DNA from: Rhodovastum atsumiense
GTDB taxonomy: Bacteria; Pseudomonadota; Alphaproteobacteria; Acetobacterales; Acetobacteraceae
NCBI RefSeq assembly: GCF_937425535.1
Contig: NZ_OW485601.1
Span: 5,315,501-5,379,500 of the forward strand
Length of the DNA stretch: 64,000 nucleotides
Reading direction: 5' to 3'
Part shown: positions 8,206 through 16,882 of the stretch, in pieces
Position numbering within the stretch: the stretch's first letter is position 1
How the letters are laid out: each line of letters begins with the position of its first letter
The notes under the pieces: model-generated
The model's database searches: none
What the model saw: only the letters and a program-made list of their open reading frames with translations
Told to the model about the DNA's origin: nothing
Translations under genes and position numbers: made by a program

Positions 8206-8634
8206 GACGGTGGCTCGGCAACGGAGTGTGTGTGGCAGAGTGCTTGCCCTGGCGCGTCCGGCCCGGTCTCTGCGGCGGAGAGGAAGATGGCGGTCGGATG
8301 GTTCCGGCATTCAGCCAGGTGGCCGGGCGGACGGAAGGTACGGTGAAGCCGTCCAGTGGCCAGGGTGATTCGCTTCGAGCATTCTGCGCTCCGGGAATTA
8401 ATTGCAGAATAATTAGACGTAATAATAACTTTCTCATCAATTCAGGAATTTCCTGTCAGGATTTTCCCGACACGTAAAGCCATTAATGAATGGCAATCAG
8501 AATTTACCGAATTATTTATCAGGAATAAGCATTTATCTGCACGGTATTTTCACATTTTATATTCGGGATTGTTGAAGGTTGCTGGGCACGAAACATGGAT
8601 CGACCGGTCGCCGGGGCCGGAATGGGACAGAACT
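8206..8634. other. Non-coding region with TCAGGAAT-type palindromes
   Basis: This 429-bp gap between two minus-strand genes has no credible gene. From about 8390 to 8570 it is markedly AT-rich for this genome. It holds CAGGAATTTCCTG (8443-8455, perfect palindrome), an adjacent imperfect TCAGGATTTTCCCGA (8456-8470) and TCAGGAAT at 8519-8526. Similar sites flank the response regulator gene on its other side (9532-9546). Confidence 0.45.
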
Positions 8635-9387
8635 TTAACCGCCTGTCGCCGGGGGGTGGCCGATGTCCGCCGGGCCCGCATGGATGGGGCTGAACAGCGC
8701 GGCCAGCACGCCGACGCGCGCCAGCCCATAGGTCGTGTCCACGCCGAGCTTTTCCTGCAGTCGCGTCCGGTAGGTCTCGACCGTCTTGGCGCTGACGCCA
8801 AGATCGCCGGCGATCTGTTTCGTTGCGGCCCCTTGGGCGAAGCCGTTGAGCACTTCGCGTTCACGGGGGGACAGGACGGCCACGCGCAGCGCGGCGGCGG
8901 CGGCTTCCTTGCGGAGATTGGCCGGGGTGGCGGCCCCGCCGAGCGCCGTTCGCACGGCGCGCATGACCGCCTCCGGGTCCAGCGGCTTTTCCAGGAAGTC
9001 GGCCGCTCCGGCCCGCATGGCGCGCACCACGAGGGGGGTCTGGGCATGGCCGCTGATGACCACGATCGGCAATGGGGTGCATCCCCCGCGCGCCAGCCTT
9101 TCGACGAGTTCCACGCCGTCCATGCCCGGCAGGCAGACATCGGTCAGCAGGCAGGCGGGGGTGAGCAGGCCGGCAAGGCTCGCGGGAGGCCGGTCGGCGA
9201 GGAATGCCTCGGCTGCTTCGTAGGTCTGGACGGTCAGGCCGGCGGAGCGAAGCTGGAAGGCGAGGCCGTCGCGGACTCCCTTGTCGTCGTCGACCACGAA
9301 GACCGTGGGGATGGGCGGAGGGGAGCTCGGCGGCATCGGTGTGAACCGGGGTAGTTGGATGGAATCGACGATGGGGGAAGCAGGCAT
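8635..9387 (-). CDS. FixJ-family response regulator (REC + LuxR HTH)
   Basis: This 250-residue regulator has a receiver domain with the acidic cluster VVDDDKG (residues 31-37), the phosphoacceptor Asp83 in LLTDVCLPGMDG, the SGH switch residue and the EKP lysine motif. It continues with a LuxR-type helix-turn-helix (LSPREREVLNGFAQGAATKQIAGDL and SAKTVETYRTRLQEKLGV). It is the probable partner of the sensor kinase encoded upstream at 9706-12228, though 318 bp of AT-rich DNA separates them, so it likely has its own promoter. The start is ATG 9387; a downstream ATG would shorten the proline-rich N-terminus. It acts as a cytoplasmic transcription factor with unknown targets. Confidence 0.9.
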   Translation of the reverse strand: MPASPIVDSIQLPRFTPMPPSSPPPIPTVFVVDDDKGVRDGLAFQLRSAGLTVQTYEAAEAFLADRPPASLAGLLTPACLLTDVCLPGMDGVELVERLARGGCTPLPIVVISGHAQTPLVVRAMRAGAADFLEKPLDPEAVMRAVRTALGGAATPANLRKEAAAAALRVAVLSPREREVLNGFAQGAATKQIAGDLGVSAKTVETYRTRLQEKLGVDTTYGLARVGVLAALFSPIHAGPADIGHPPATGG

Positions 9388-9531
9388 GAATTTCCAGAAC
9401 AATAGATCTTATATAATAAATCGAATTCGAATCAAAATTCCTGTTTGTAATTGCAGCATTTGCCCGAAGATATTATGTTTTGATATTTAGAAAATATCGC
9501 AAATTAATCGGCATTTATTACGCTTGTACTA

Positions 9532-9546
9532 TCAGGGAATTCCTGA
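9532..9546. promoter_or_regulatory. Candidate regulator binding site
   Basis: TCAGGGAATTCCTGA is an imperfect palindrome with one mismatched pair. It lies in the AT-rich intergenic region 9388-9705 between the kinase and regulator genes and shares the TCAGGAAT half-site with 8443-8470 and 8519-8526. It is a plausible autoregulatory site for the FixJ-like protein. Nothing else was recognised in 9388-9705. Confidence 0.4.
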
Positions 9547-9705
9547 CTCCCAATGCGGAGGGGGGTGAATTATGTAGCCCTTGGGCCGGGGACAGGAACC
9601 GGTGAGGTCTTAGAACGGGACATGCCAGCGTCGAGGGACGCAGTGGCGCACCGGTGACCCGGTCCCGCCTGCCGCAGGGGAAGCAGTGACCACTGCCCCC
9701 CTGCT

Positions 9706-12228
9706 TCACGCCCGGCCTTGCGCCGGGGGCGCGGGGAACGCCCCGCAAGCGCACGCCGCATCGTTGTCGGCCGCATCGTCGCCGGCCGCATCGTCGCCGG
9801 CCGCATCGGCGGCGGGCAGGGCGATGCGGAACATGGTTCCCTGCGGGCCGGTCTCGAAGCTCAGCTTGCCGCCATGGGCGTCGATGATGGAGCGGGATAT
9901 GGAAAGCCCCAGGCCAAGGCCGGTCGGCTTGTTGCTGGCAAAGGCCGAGAAGGGCCGGGTGGTGAAGCTGGCCGGCAGGCCCGGCCCGGTATCGGCGACC
10001 GTGATCTCGATGCCGCTCTCCGTCCGGGCGGTGGCGACATAGAGTTCGCGGACCGCGCTCCCCGCGTCCTCCATTGCCTCGATCGCGTTGCGCACGAGGT
10101 TCACCACGACCTGCTGGATTTGTGTGCGGTCCCCGATGATCTCGGGCAGGGCCGGGGGGAGATCCCACAGGATGCGCCCGCCGTGGCGTTCGAAGTCCAG
10201 CGCCGCAAGCTCGACGGCCTCGTGGACGGCGCTGTTGACCTCCATGGGCAGAAGCTGCCCGGTGTCCTTGCGCAGGAAGCGGCGTAGCTGCTGAACGACC
10301 GAGCGGGCCCGGCCGATCGCGTCCTGGGCGCGATGCAACCCGTCCTTCAGCATCTCCTGGCTGGCGTGCTGCCCGGAGCCGAGCAGCGTCTCGCAGCCAT
10401 GGAGGAAGGTGGCGGCTCCGGACAGGGGATGGGCGATCTCGTGCGCCATGACCGCGGCGGCCTCGCCCACCGCGCTGACCCGGGCGGCGTGCAGGAGCCC
10501 GCTTTCCAGTTCGCGGGCGCGCTGGTTGACCGTCCGCAGCGCGTCTTCCTGCGCCTTCACCGTTGCCTCGGCCAGTCGCTGCGCGGTGACGTCGGTGATC
10601 GCCGTCAGGATCTCGTGCGGCTTCCCGTCCGCGTCGCGCCGGAGCACCGCGTGCATCGCCACCGCGAGTGCCCGTCCGTCATGGGTGACATGCCTGACAT
10701 CGCCGATCCACTCGCCATCCTGTTCCAGCGCCATTCGGATCTGCGCGATCTGTACCGGCCAGGGGCTCGGGAACAGGCTACTGCCCGGCCTGCCGACCAC
10801 GTCCCGGGTGGCCAGGCCATAGAGGCGTTCGCAGCCCTTCGACCAGAAGCGGATCACGCCGTCCGGTCCCTGGGTGATGAATGTCCCGAGGTCGAGCGTT
10901 TCCACCAGGTTGCGCAGGCGCGCTTCGCTGGCGGCGATGTCGTCCCGCGTGGCCCGGCGTGACCGCGCGGACGTGGCCAGCGCCGCCAGGGCGAGCATCA
11001 GCAGCGAGAGGCTGCCGATGCAGGCCAGCGACGCCCCCGTCAGGGCCCGGCTTTCGGCGAACCGGACGTCGCTGGCGACCGCGGTCGAAATCGCCTCGAT
11101 CTCGGCATGGGTCGCTTCCATCACTGTCTGGATCTGGCCCGACCGGACCAGGGCGAGGGCCCCTGCCACATCACCGGCGCGCTGCAATGTGACCGCTTCG
11201 GTCAGCATCGCCATCATGTTCCCCGCGAGCCGCAGCAGCCGTTCGAGCTGCGGCGCCGGCAGCATGATCCCGTGGCGCTCGCCCAGCATGTCCATGGCGT
11301 CGTCGAGGCGGTCCCCCACCTGCCGGCGCGCGGCTTCGTACGGCGCGAGATATCGGTCCTCTCCGGTCAGCAGGTATCCCCGTTGGTGCGTGACGGCATT
11401 GGTGAGCGCGAACATCAGCCGTTCCAGGTGCAGCGCCGCTTCCTCGCCGACGCGCGCCGCCGTCCCGCCCTGCAGCGCGGCGTAGATGCCGAAGACCAGG
11501 AACAGGCCGCTGGTGCCGAACAGCGCGGCGGTGAACCATCCGATGCGGCCCTGCTCCGCGGCGACCCGCATCCATCCGGCATCGCGGCGCAGCGCCAGCG
11601 TCCCGCCGGCGAGAAGGGCGATGCCGAAGGCGGTGTGGATGGCAATCGGCGAGCGCTGGAGCACGGCGGCGAGCTGCTCGATGCCGAAGGCGTAGTTCAG
11701 CAGCCCCATGGCCGGGGGGATCAGGGCGATGGTCGCCAGCGCGGAAAAGACCGCGCGTCCGGCCTGGCTGCGTGCATGGGCGAACAGCAATGCTGCCGCG
11801 ATCGTCTCGTAGCCGAGCGCGGTGAGCAGGGCCATGCGTCCGGGATGGGAATAGGCGGATGGCTGTTCGGTGAGAACGGCCGTGGTGAAGAGGGCGAGGT
11901 CGGTGCCGGGGGCCAGGCCGGTCGCATCCTCGATCAGCGGCAGGCATGCCACCACGGCGAGCGCGAGCGCCGCCAGGACCGAGACCGCCTTCGCCACCCG
12001 GGTGCCGCACGTGGCGAATCGAAGCGCGAAGGCGCCAAGCAACATGCCGGTGGCGCTCCAGGGCTGCATGGCGGCCAGGCCGGGCAGCACCGATTTCAAC
12101 GGCCGGATGTCGAGCATCCATCCGACCAGCACGGCGAGCGCGATGGTTCCGGCCATGGCGGCGGCGGCCCGGGGCAACAGCAGGCCCAGGCTTCCCGCGG
12201 GATTCTGCACGGCAGGAAGGGGGATCAC
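9706..12228 (-). CDS. Membrane-bound PAS sensor histidine kinase, FixL/NtrB-like catalytic core
   Basis: About 840 residues. The N-terminal third has six or more hydrophobic helices forming an integral membrane sensor (residues ~15-225). A CHASE3-like periplasmic segment follows (LTNAVTHQRGYLLTGEDRY) and a further helix near 415-435. Then come a PAS domain (ARLRNLVETLDLGTFITQGPDG), the phospho-acceptor box MAHEIAHPLSGAATFL near residue 600, the N box NLVRNAIEAM, the G1 box VADTGPGLPA and the G2 box GLGLGLSIS. The Ala-rich C-terminal tail is encoded by a 15-bp tandem repeat. The start is uncertain: GTG 12228 or TTG 12231, with no clear Shine-Dalgarno. The stimulus is unknown and no haem-PAS histidine was identified. 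Confidence 0.88.
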   Translation of the reverse strand: MIPLPAVQNPAGSLGLLLPRAAAAMAGTIALAVLVGWMLDIRPLKSVLPGLAAMQPWSATGMLLGAFALRFATCGTRVAKAVSVLAALALAVVACLPLIEDATGLAPGTDLALFTTAVLTEQPSAYSHPGRMALLTALGYETIAAALLFAHARSQAGRAVFSALATIALIPPAMGLLNYAFGIEQLAAVLQRSPIAIHTAFGIALLAGGTLALRRDAGWMRVAAEQGRIGWFTAALFGTSGLFLVFGIYAALQGGTAARVGEEAALHLERLMFALTNAVTHQRGYLLTGEDRYLAPYEAARRQVGDRLDDAMDMLGERHGIMLPAPQLERLLRLAGNMMAMLTEAVTLQRAGDVAGALALVRSGQIQTVMEATHAEIEAISTAVASDVRFAESRALTGASLACIGSLSLLMLALAALATSARSRRATRDDIAASEARLRNLVETLDLGTFITQGPDGVIRFWSKGCERLYGLATRDVVGRPGSSLFPSPWPVQIAQIRMALEQDGEWIGDVRHVTHDGRALAVAMHAVLRRDADGKPHEILTAITDVTAQRLAEATVKAQEDALRTVNQRARELESGLLHAARVSAVGEAAAVMAHEIAHPLSGAATFLHGCETLLGSGQHASQEMLKDGLHRAQDAIGRARSVVQQLRRFLRKDTGQLLPMEVNSAVHEAVELAALDFERHGGRILWDLPPALPEIIGDRTQIQQVVVNLVRNAIEAMEDAGSAVRELYVATARTESGIEITVADTGPGLPASFTTRPFSAFASNKPTGLGLGLSISRSIIDAHGGKLSFETGPQGTMFRIALPAADAAGDDAAGDDAADNDAACACGAFPAPPAQGRA
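9755..9814 (-). repeat. Four 15-bp tandem repeats in the kinase C-terminal tail
   Basis: Units at 9755-9769, 9770-9784, 9785-9799 and 9800-9814 are based on GCCGCATCGTCGCCG. The two central copies are identical and the outer ones diverge slightly. On the coding strand they give Ala/Asp/Gly pentapeptides such as DAAGD. Copy number may vary between strains by slippage. Confidence 0.85.
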
Positions 12229-12231
12229 CAA

Positions 12232-12535
12232 AGGGGGTGATTGTCAGCGGCGCTTTTGCAGGATTTCGGGGCCGTTCTGATAAAAACCATGAATGAGAAG
12301 GTATTTTTGGTAAGTCGGCACAATCATGCTCCTGCGAGACAATTTTTCAATGCCAATCCTTGTACGAACAAGGACGCGCATATCTTAATGAGAATTTGTC
12401 TGATGCTAAATTAAATATTAATTCCTGTGGTGAGAAATTCCATTACGCAGGTGAGTTATGCTGGTCAAATCCACAATAAATTGGCAATAATATTGGATGC
12501 GCGGGTGCCTGGCCGGTGGCGACACGGTCGCCGGC
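12232..12535. other. AT-rich intergenic region
   Basis: This 304-bp gap lies between the start of the kinase gene and the stop of the acyl-CoA dehydrogenase gene, both on the minus strand. It is much more AT-rich than the surroundings (12290-12490) and probably carries the kinase promoter. No gene was seen; one ATTCCTG half-site occurs at 12420-12426. Confidence 0.5.
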
Positions 12536-14122
12536 CTAGGTGACCAGCGCCGCCCAGCCACGCAGCGCCACCGGGACGCTGCCCCGCACCCGCGCGGCTG
12601 CACGTTCCAGGCGGGTGGGGTCGGACGACCGGTCCGCCACGGCGATGATCCGTTGCCACGCCGCCAGATAAGCGAGCCCGGCGGTCAGTTGCATGAAGGG
12701 ATGCGCCAGCGCGGCCGGGCAGGAACTCGCCAGCACGCGCGCCCGCGCCGCCCGCCACAGCGCCAGCCCCTCCGCCAGGTCCTCGCCGCCGCCGCTGGCC
12801 GCCACGAAGGCTTCGAACGCTTCCGGCCCGCCGCCGCGCAACTGCCGCGTGACCAGCGCCAGCGCATGGATGCCGTTGGTGCCTTCGTAGATCATCGTCA
12901 CCCGCGCGTCGCGCAGGGTCTGCTCCACCCGGTATTCGGACAGGTAGCCGTAGCCGCCGAGCACCTGGATGCCGAGATCGGCCGCTGTCACCCCGGCCTC
13001 GGTGCAGAACACCTTGCACACCGGCGTCAGGAAGCCGACCAGATCCGGTGCGTCGCCCCGTGCCAGCGCCACCGCGGCGAGGTGGCACAGCGCCCGCCCG
13101 CCCAGCGCCAGCGCCTCCGCGGTTTCCAGCATGCGCCGCACATCTTCATGCGCGGCGATCGCCAGGGGCGCGCCACTCTGCGCATCGCGCCCCTGGCGAC
13201 GCTCGGCGGCATAAGCGGTGGCGATGGCGCCGGCACGGGCGGCATGCGCCACGCCCTGCAGCGCCACGTCGAGCCGGGCATGGTTCATCATGGTAAACAT
13301 CGCCCGCAGGCCCTCGCCCGGCGCGCCGACCAGCTCAGCCGGGGCGCCTTCGAACACCAACTGGCAGGTGGGCGAGGCGTGCAGGCCCATCTTCTCTTCC
13401 AGCCGCGCCACCGTCACCGGCGCACGCTGGCCGCTTTCATCCTGCGAGGGCACCAGGAACAGGCTCAGTCCCCTGGTGCCCTCGCCCGGCACGCCGGTGC
13501 GCGCCAGCACCAGATGCAGGATGCCCTCGCTCAGGTCCTGGTCGCCGCCGGAGATGAAGATCTTCTCGCCGCTGATCCGCCAGCCATCGCCGTCGGGCAC
13601 AGCACGGGTGCGGATGGCGCCGAGGTCGGAGCCGGCGCCGGGCTCGGTCAGCGCCATGGTGGCGAGCCACGTGCCGGAGGCGAGGCGGGGCAGCCAGAGC
13701 GCCTGCTGTTGCGGCGTGCCGAAGCCCAGCAGCGTGCGCGCCGCCCCCGGCACCAGCGCCGCCACCATCTGCAGGGCATGGCAGGCGCCGGAGAAGATCT
13801 CGCTGACCGCGGCGAGCACCGGTTCGGACATGCCCTGGCCGCCATGCGCCTCGGGCAGCGCCAGCCCCGGCCAGCCCTGTTCGGTATAGGCGCGATAGGT
13901 CTCGGCGAAGCCGTCGGGCAGGCGCACGCGCCCCTGGTCCAGCCGGCAGCCCTGGGCATCGCCCACCGCATCGAGCGGGGCGATCGCGGTTTCGGCGAAG
14001 CGGCCGAACTGCCCGATGACCTCCCGCACCAGGGCAGCGTCCCAGTCCGGCAGGCGGTCGGCTCTGGCGACGTGTTCGAGCGAGAACAGGATGTCGTCCA
14101 CGGGGGCGCGAAAGGGGATCAT
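12536..14122 (-). CDS. Acyl-CoA dehydrogenase, long DmdC-like subfamily (HcaD-type context)
   Basis: This 528-residue flavoprotein carries the acyl-CoA dehydrogenase signatures MALTEPGAGSDLGAI and QVLGGYGYLSEY, the catalytic glutamate in MIYEGTNGIHA, and an extra C-terminal helical domain that makes it longer than the ~380-residue classical enzymes. It is the third gene of a minus-strand set MarR - MFS - dehydrogenase, divergent from a hydroxycinnamoyl-CoA hydratase/lyase and a CoA ligase. The same composition occurs in the Acinetobacter hca cluster, where HcaD desaturates dihydro-hydroxycinnamoyl-CoA esters. By analogy it could introduce the side-chain double bond of phenylpropanoyl-CoA esters (inference from context). 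Confidence 0.85.
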   Translation of the reverse strand: MIPFRAPVDDILFSLEHVARADRLPDWDAALVREVIGQFGRFAETAIAPLDAVGDAQGCRLDQGRVRLPDGFAETYRAYTEQGWPGLALPEAHGGQGMSEPVLAAVSEIFSGACHALQMVAALVPGAARTLLGFGTPQQQALWLPRLASGTWLATMALTEPGAGSDLGAIRTRAVPDGDGWRISGEKIFISGGDQDLSEGILHLVLARTGVPGEGTRGLSLFLVPSQDESGQRAPVTVARLEEKMGLHASPTCQLVFEGAPAELVGAPGEGLRAMFTMMNHARLDVALQGVAHAARAGAIATAYAAERRQGRDAQSGAPLAIAAHEDVRRMLETAEALALGGRALCHLAAVALARGDAPDLVGFLTPVCKVFCTEAGVTAADLGIQVLGGYGYLSEYRVEQTLRDARVTMIYEGTNGIHALALVTRQLRGGGPEAFEAFVAASGGGEDLAEGLALWRAARARVLASSCPAALAHPFMQLTAGLAYLAAWQRIIAVADRSSDPTRLERAAARVRGSVPVALRGWAALVT

Positions 14123-14155
14123 GCGCGAGGGTCCTGAAGCTGCGGGGAAGGGAGG

Positions 14156-14183
14156 GCTCCCTCCCGGCGGGCCGGGAGGGAGC
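14156..14183 (-). terminator. Strong hairpin between MFS and dehydrogenase genes
   Basis: GCTCCCTCCCGGC and GCCGGGAGGGAGC form a nearly gapless stem of up to 13 bp in the 70-bp gap between the two minus-strand genes. It may terminate or attenuate readthrough from the transporter gene into the dehydrogenase gene. Confidence 0.6.
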
Positions 14184-14192
14184 GCGGAGGGG

Positions 14193-15404
14193 TCAGCCGG
14201 CCGGGGCGGCCACCGCCGCGGGGCGGCGGCGCAGCAGCAGCATGACGGTGACGATGCCGCTGAGGCAGGTGGTCGGCACGATCGCGATCAGCACATCGCT
14301 GGGCCGGAAACCGGCGGCCATCAGCATCCCCGCCACCAGCGGGCCGGCCACCGAGCCGAAGCGCCCGACCGCCACGGCGAGGCCGACGCCGGTGCCGCGC
14401 ACCGCGGCCGGGTAGCATTGCGGCGCGATGCCATACAGGATCGCCTGCGCCGCCAGCACGCCGCCGCCGAGCAGCGCCCCAGCGGCGATGGTCAGGCCGA
14501 GATCGGCCGGCAGCATCGCCAGCGACAGCAGCGCGGCGACGATGAAGGCGAAGCAGGCCCCGACGCCGCCGACCCGGCGCGCGCTGTCGAGCAACTGGCC
14601 GCCGACCAGGCTGCCAGCGGCGCCGCCCAGGTTGAAGCCGATCTGCACCAGCGCTGCCTCGCTTTGGCTGAAGCCACGCGTGACCAGCAGCGCCGGCAGC
14701 CAGTTCAGCAGCAGGTAGACCACCAGCAGGCCGAAGAACGAGGCGCACCAGAGCAGCAGCGTCACCAGCACCGGGCTCTGCTCGAACAGCCGCCGCCAGC
14801 GCCCCGGGGCGGTGGCGTGGGCGTGCGGCGGCACCAGCAGCGGCGGCAGCGCCGCCAGGATCGGCACCACCAGCAGCAGCGGCAGCACGCCGCCGACGAT
14901 GAACAGCGTCTGCCAGTCCCCGGTCGGCAGCAGGCGGGCGAGCAGGCTCACCAGCGCCCCGCCCAGCGGCACGCCCGCATACATCACCGCGACCGCGCGG
15001 CCCCGCTTTTCCGGCGCGACCGCCTCGGCGGCGATGCTGACGAGGTTGGGCAGGGCGCCGCCCAGGCCGACGCCGGTCAGGAAGCGCACCACGATCAGTG
15101 CCTCAACCGAGTTCACCAGCGGGGTGGCGAGCGAGAGCAGCCCGAAGGTGGCCAGCGAGATCGCCAGCCCGGTGCGACGGCCGAAGCGGTCGGCGATGTG
15201 GCCGCCGCCGAGTGCGCCGAAGATCAGGCCGATGGTCGCCGCCGAGAAGAACAGCCCCATCTGCCCCGGGCCGAGGCCGAAGACCGGCGCCAGCCGGGGC
15301 GCGGCGACGCCCGCCGCCTGCAGGTCGAACCCCTCGATCATCGCCGCCAGGAACGCGAGCGTGAGCGCACGCGTCCCCCCGGCGGCCTGAGCCGTCGTGA
15401 TCAT
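14193..15404 (-). CDS. MFS transporter, aromatic acid:H+ symporter type (HcaK/PcaK-like)
   Basis: A 403-residue inner-membrane protein with 12 predicted helices. MIEGFDLQAAGVAAP in the first helix carries the D of the aromatic-acid symporter family. GGGHIADRFGRRTGL (loop 2-3) and RFLTGVGLGGALPNLVSIAAE (helix 4) are family signatures, and AEAVAPEKRGRAVAVMYAGVP follows. It probably imports hydroxycinnamates such as ferulate or p-coumarate, given the adjacent catabolic genes. It starts 55 bp after the MarR gene and is likely in the same transcript. Confidence 0.85.
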   Translation of the reverse strand: MITTAQAAGGTRALTLAFLAAMIEGFDLQAAGVAAPRLAPVFGLGPGQMGLFFSAATIGLIFGALGGGHIADRFGRRTGLAISLATFGLLSLATPLVNSVEALIVVRFLTGVGLGGALPNLVSIAAEAVAPEKRGRAVAVMYAGVPLGGALVSLLARLLPTGDWQTLFIVGGVLPLLLVVPILAALPPLLVPPHAHATAPGRWRRLFEQSPVLVTLLLWCASFFGLLVVYLLLNWLPALLVTRGFSQSEAALVQIGFNLGGAAGSLVGGQLLDSARRVGGVGACFAFIVAALLSLAMLPADLGLTIAAGALLGGGVLAAQAILYGIAPQCYPAAVRGTGVGLAVAVGRFGSVAGPLVAGMLMAAGFRPSDVLIAIVPTTCLSGIVTVMLLLRRRPAAVAAPAG

Positions 15405-15459
15405 TGTTCGTTTCCTCCCGTGTTGCCGCCCCGCCCGTTGACGGGTAGGGCGCTTCGTT

Positions 15460-15921
15460 TCAGCTTCCGCCGGTCCAGGCCTTGGCCAGCAGCCGCAGCA
15501 GCGTCGCGCGCTCGGTTGTGGTCAGGTGGGCGAACAGTTCGTCCTCGCGCTGCTTCACCCGCTGCCGCCAGCTGGCCAGCGTCCGCTTGCCGGTCCGGGT
15601 CAGGAACAGGCGCAGCAGGCGCTGGTCGAGGCTGTCGCTGCGGCGTTCCAGCAGCCCCGCCTCGTCCAGCTCGGCCAGGATCGGCACGATGTTGGAGCGC
15701 TGCAGGCTCAGCATGCGGCACAGCCCGGCGGCGGTGATGCCGGGCTCCTCGTCGATCCGGCACAGCACGCTGAAGGGTACCGGCCGCAGCAGCTTCGTGT
15801 CGGCGAAATGCGTGGCGAAATCCTGCATGTCAAACATCGAGGCACGGCGCAGGTGATAGCCGATCAGGTCATCGAGCCGCGGCGCGTCCTCGATCAGCCC
15901 GATCTCCGTCCGTGCCTTCAT
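15460..15921 (-). CDS. MarR-family repressor of the hydroxycinnamate genes (HcaR/CouR-like)
   Basis: This 153-residue winged-helix regulator starts MKARTEIGLIEDAPRLDDLIGYHLRRAS. It has a recognition region ITAAGLCRMLSLQRSNIVPILAELDEAG, a wing RRSDSLDQRLLRLFLTRTG and a C-terminal dimerisation helix. HcaR and CouR are MarR proteins that release DNA on binding hydroxycinnamoyl-CoA thioesters. The position here, divergent from a hydratase/lyase and ligase and ahead of a transporter, fits that role. Two inverted repeats in the shared intergenic region are its likely operators. Confidence 0.85.
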   Translation of the reverse strand: MKARTEIGLIEDAPRLDDLIGYHLRRASMFDMQDFATHFADTKLLRPVPFSVLCRIDEEPGITAAGLCRMLSLQRSNIVPILAELDEAGLLERRSDSLDQRLLRLFLTRTGKRTLASWRQRVKQREDELFAHLTTTERATLLRLLAKAWTGGS

Positions 15922-15969
15922 CGCCTGGTACTCCCGCGTGCCGCGATCATCGCTTGCACGACACAATAT

Positions 15970-16009
15970 CGCTATGCTTAATAGCGGTCAAATGCTATGT
16001 CACATAGCA
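15970..16009. promoter_or_regulatory. Two MarR operators in the divergent promoter region
   Basis: Site 1 is CGCTAT-N5-ATAGCG (15970-15986). Site 2 is TGCTATG-TCA-CATAGCA (15993-16009). Both are perfect inverted repeats spanning 17 bp, share the GCTAT/ATAGC arms and have centres 23 bp apart, about two helical turns. They sit between the repressor gene and the hydratase/lyase gene and could control both directions. Confidence 0.75.
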
Positions 16010-16030
16010 AGTTTGAGGAGGAGGACGCCG

Positions 16031-16855
16031 ATGGAAACCGACCCTGTCAGCTACGTGATCGCCGACCGCATCGCCTGGGTGCGCTTCAACCGCCCGGAAA
16101 AGCGCAACTGCATGAGCCCGGCGCTGAACCGCCGCATGCTGGAGGTGCTCGACCAGATCGAATTCCGCGAGGACGTGGGCGTGCTGGTGCTCTCGGGTGA
16201 GGGCAGCGCCTGGTCGGCGGGCATGGACCTCAAGGAGTATTTCCGCGAGACCGAGGCGCAGGGGCTCGGCGCGATCCGCCGCTCCCAGGCCGAGGCCTAT
16301 GGCTGGTGGCGGCGGCTGCGCTGGTACCAGAAGCCGACCATTGCCATGGTGAATGGCTGGTGCTTCGGCGGCGGCTATGGCCCGCTCTTCGCCTGCGATC
16401 TCGCCTTCGCCGCCGACGAGGCAAAGTTCGGCCTGTCCGAGATCAATTGGGGCATCCTGCCCGGCGGCGGGGCGAGCAAGGTGGCGGTGGAGCTGCTGAG
16501 CCTGCGCGACGCGATGTACCACGCCCTGACCGGCGAGGCGATCGATGGCCGCAAGGCCGCGGAGTGGAAGCTGGTCAACGAGAGCGTGCCGCTGGCGCAA
16601 CTGGAAGCGCGGGTGCGGGAAGTGGCCGAAGTGCTGCTGCAGAAGAACCCGGTGGCGCTGAAGGCGACCAAGGACGCGATCCGCCGGGTCAAGGAAATGA
16701 CCTACGACAATGCCGAGGACTATCTGGTGCGCGCGCAGGAGGCGGCGAATTCCTACGGCCGGCACGGCCGCGACGAGGGGCTGCGCCAGTTCATCGACGA
16801 CAAGACCTACAAGCCCGGGCTTGCCGCCTATGACCGCACGCGTGAAGGCGCGTGA
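16031..16855 (+). CDS. ech: p-Hydroxycinnamoyl-CoA hydratase/lyase (feruloyl-CoA hydratase/lyase)
   Basis: A 274-residue crotonase-fold enzyme. It hydrates feruloyl-, caffeoyl- or p-coumaroyl-CoA and cleaves the product to the aromatic aldehyde and acetyl-CoA. The diagnostic stretch WYQKPTIAMVNGWCFGGGYG, the segment FGLSEINWGILPGG with the catalytic glutamate, and the C-terminal FIDDKTYKPGLAAYDR closely match characterised Pseudomonas HCHL enzymes. The ATG at 16031 follows GAGGAGGAGGACGCCG. A CoA ligase gene starts 27 bp downstream. No aldehyde dehydrogenase for the released aldehyde is encoded in this cluster. Confidence 0.92.
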   Translation: METDPVSYVIADRIAWVRFNRPEKRNCMSPALNRRMLEVLDQIEFREDVGVLVLSGEGSAWSAGMDLKEYFRETEAQGLGAIRRSQAEAYGWWRRLRWYQKPTIAMVNGWCFGGGYGPLFACDLAFAADEAKFGLSEINWGILPGGGASKVAVELLSLRDAMYHALTGEAIDGRKAAEWKLVNESVPLAQLEARVREVAEVLLQKNPVALKATKDAIRRVKEMTYDNAEDYLVRAQEAANSYGRHGRDEGLRQFIDDKTYKPGLAAYDRTREGA

Positions 16856-16882
16856 GGCACTGATCCCGGAAAGGCGTGACCC

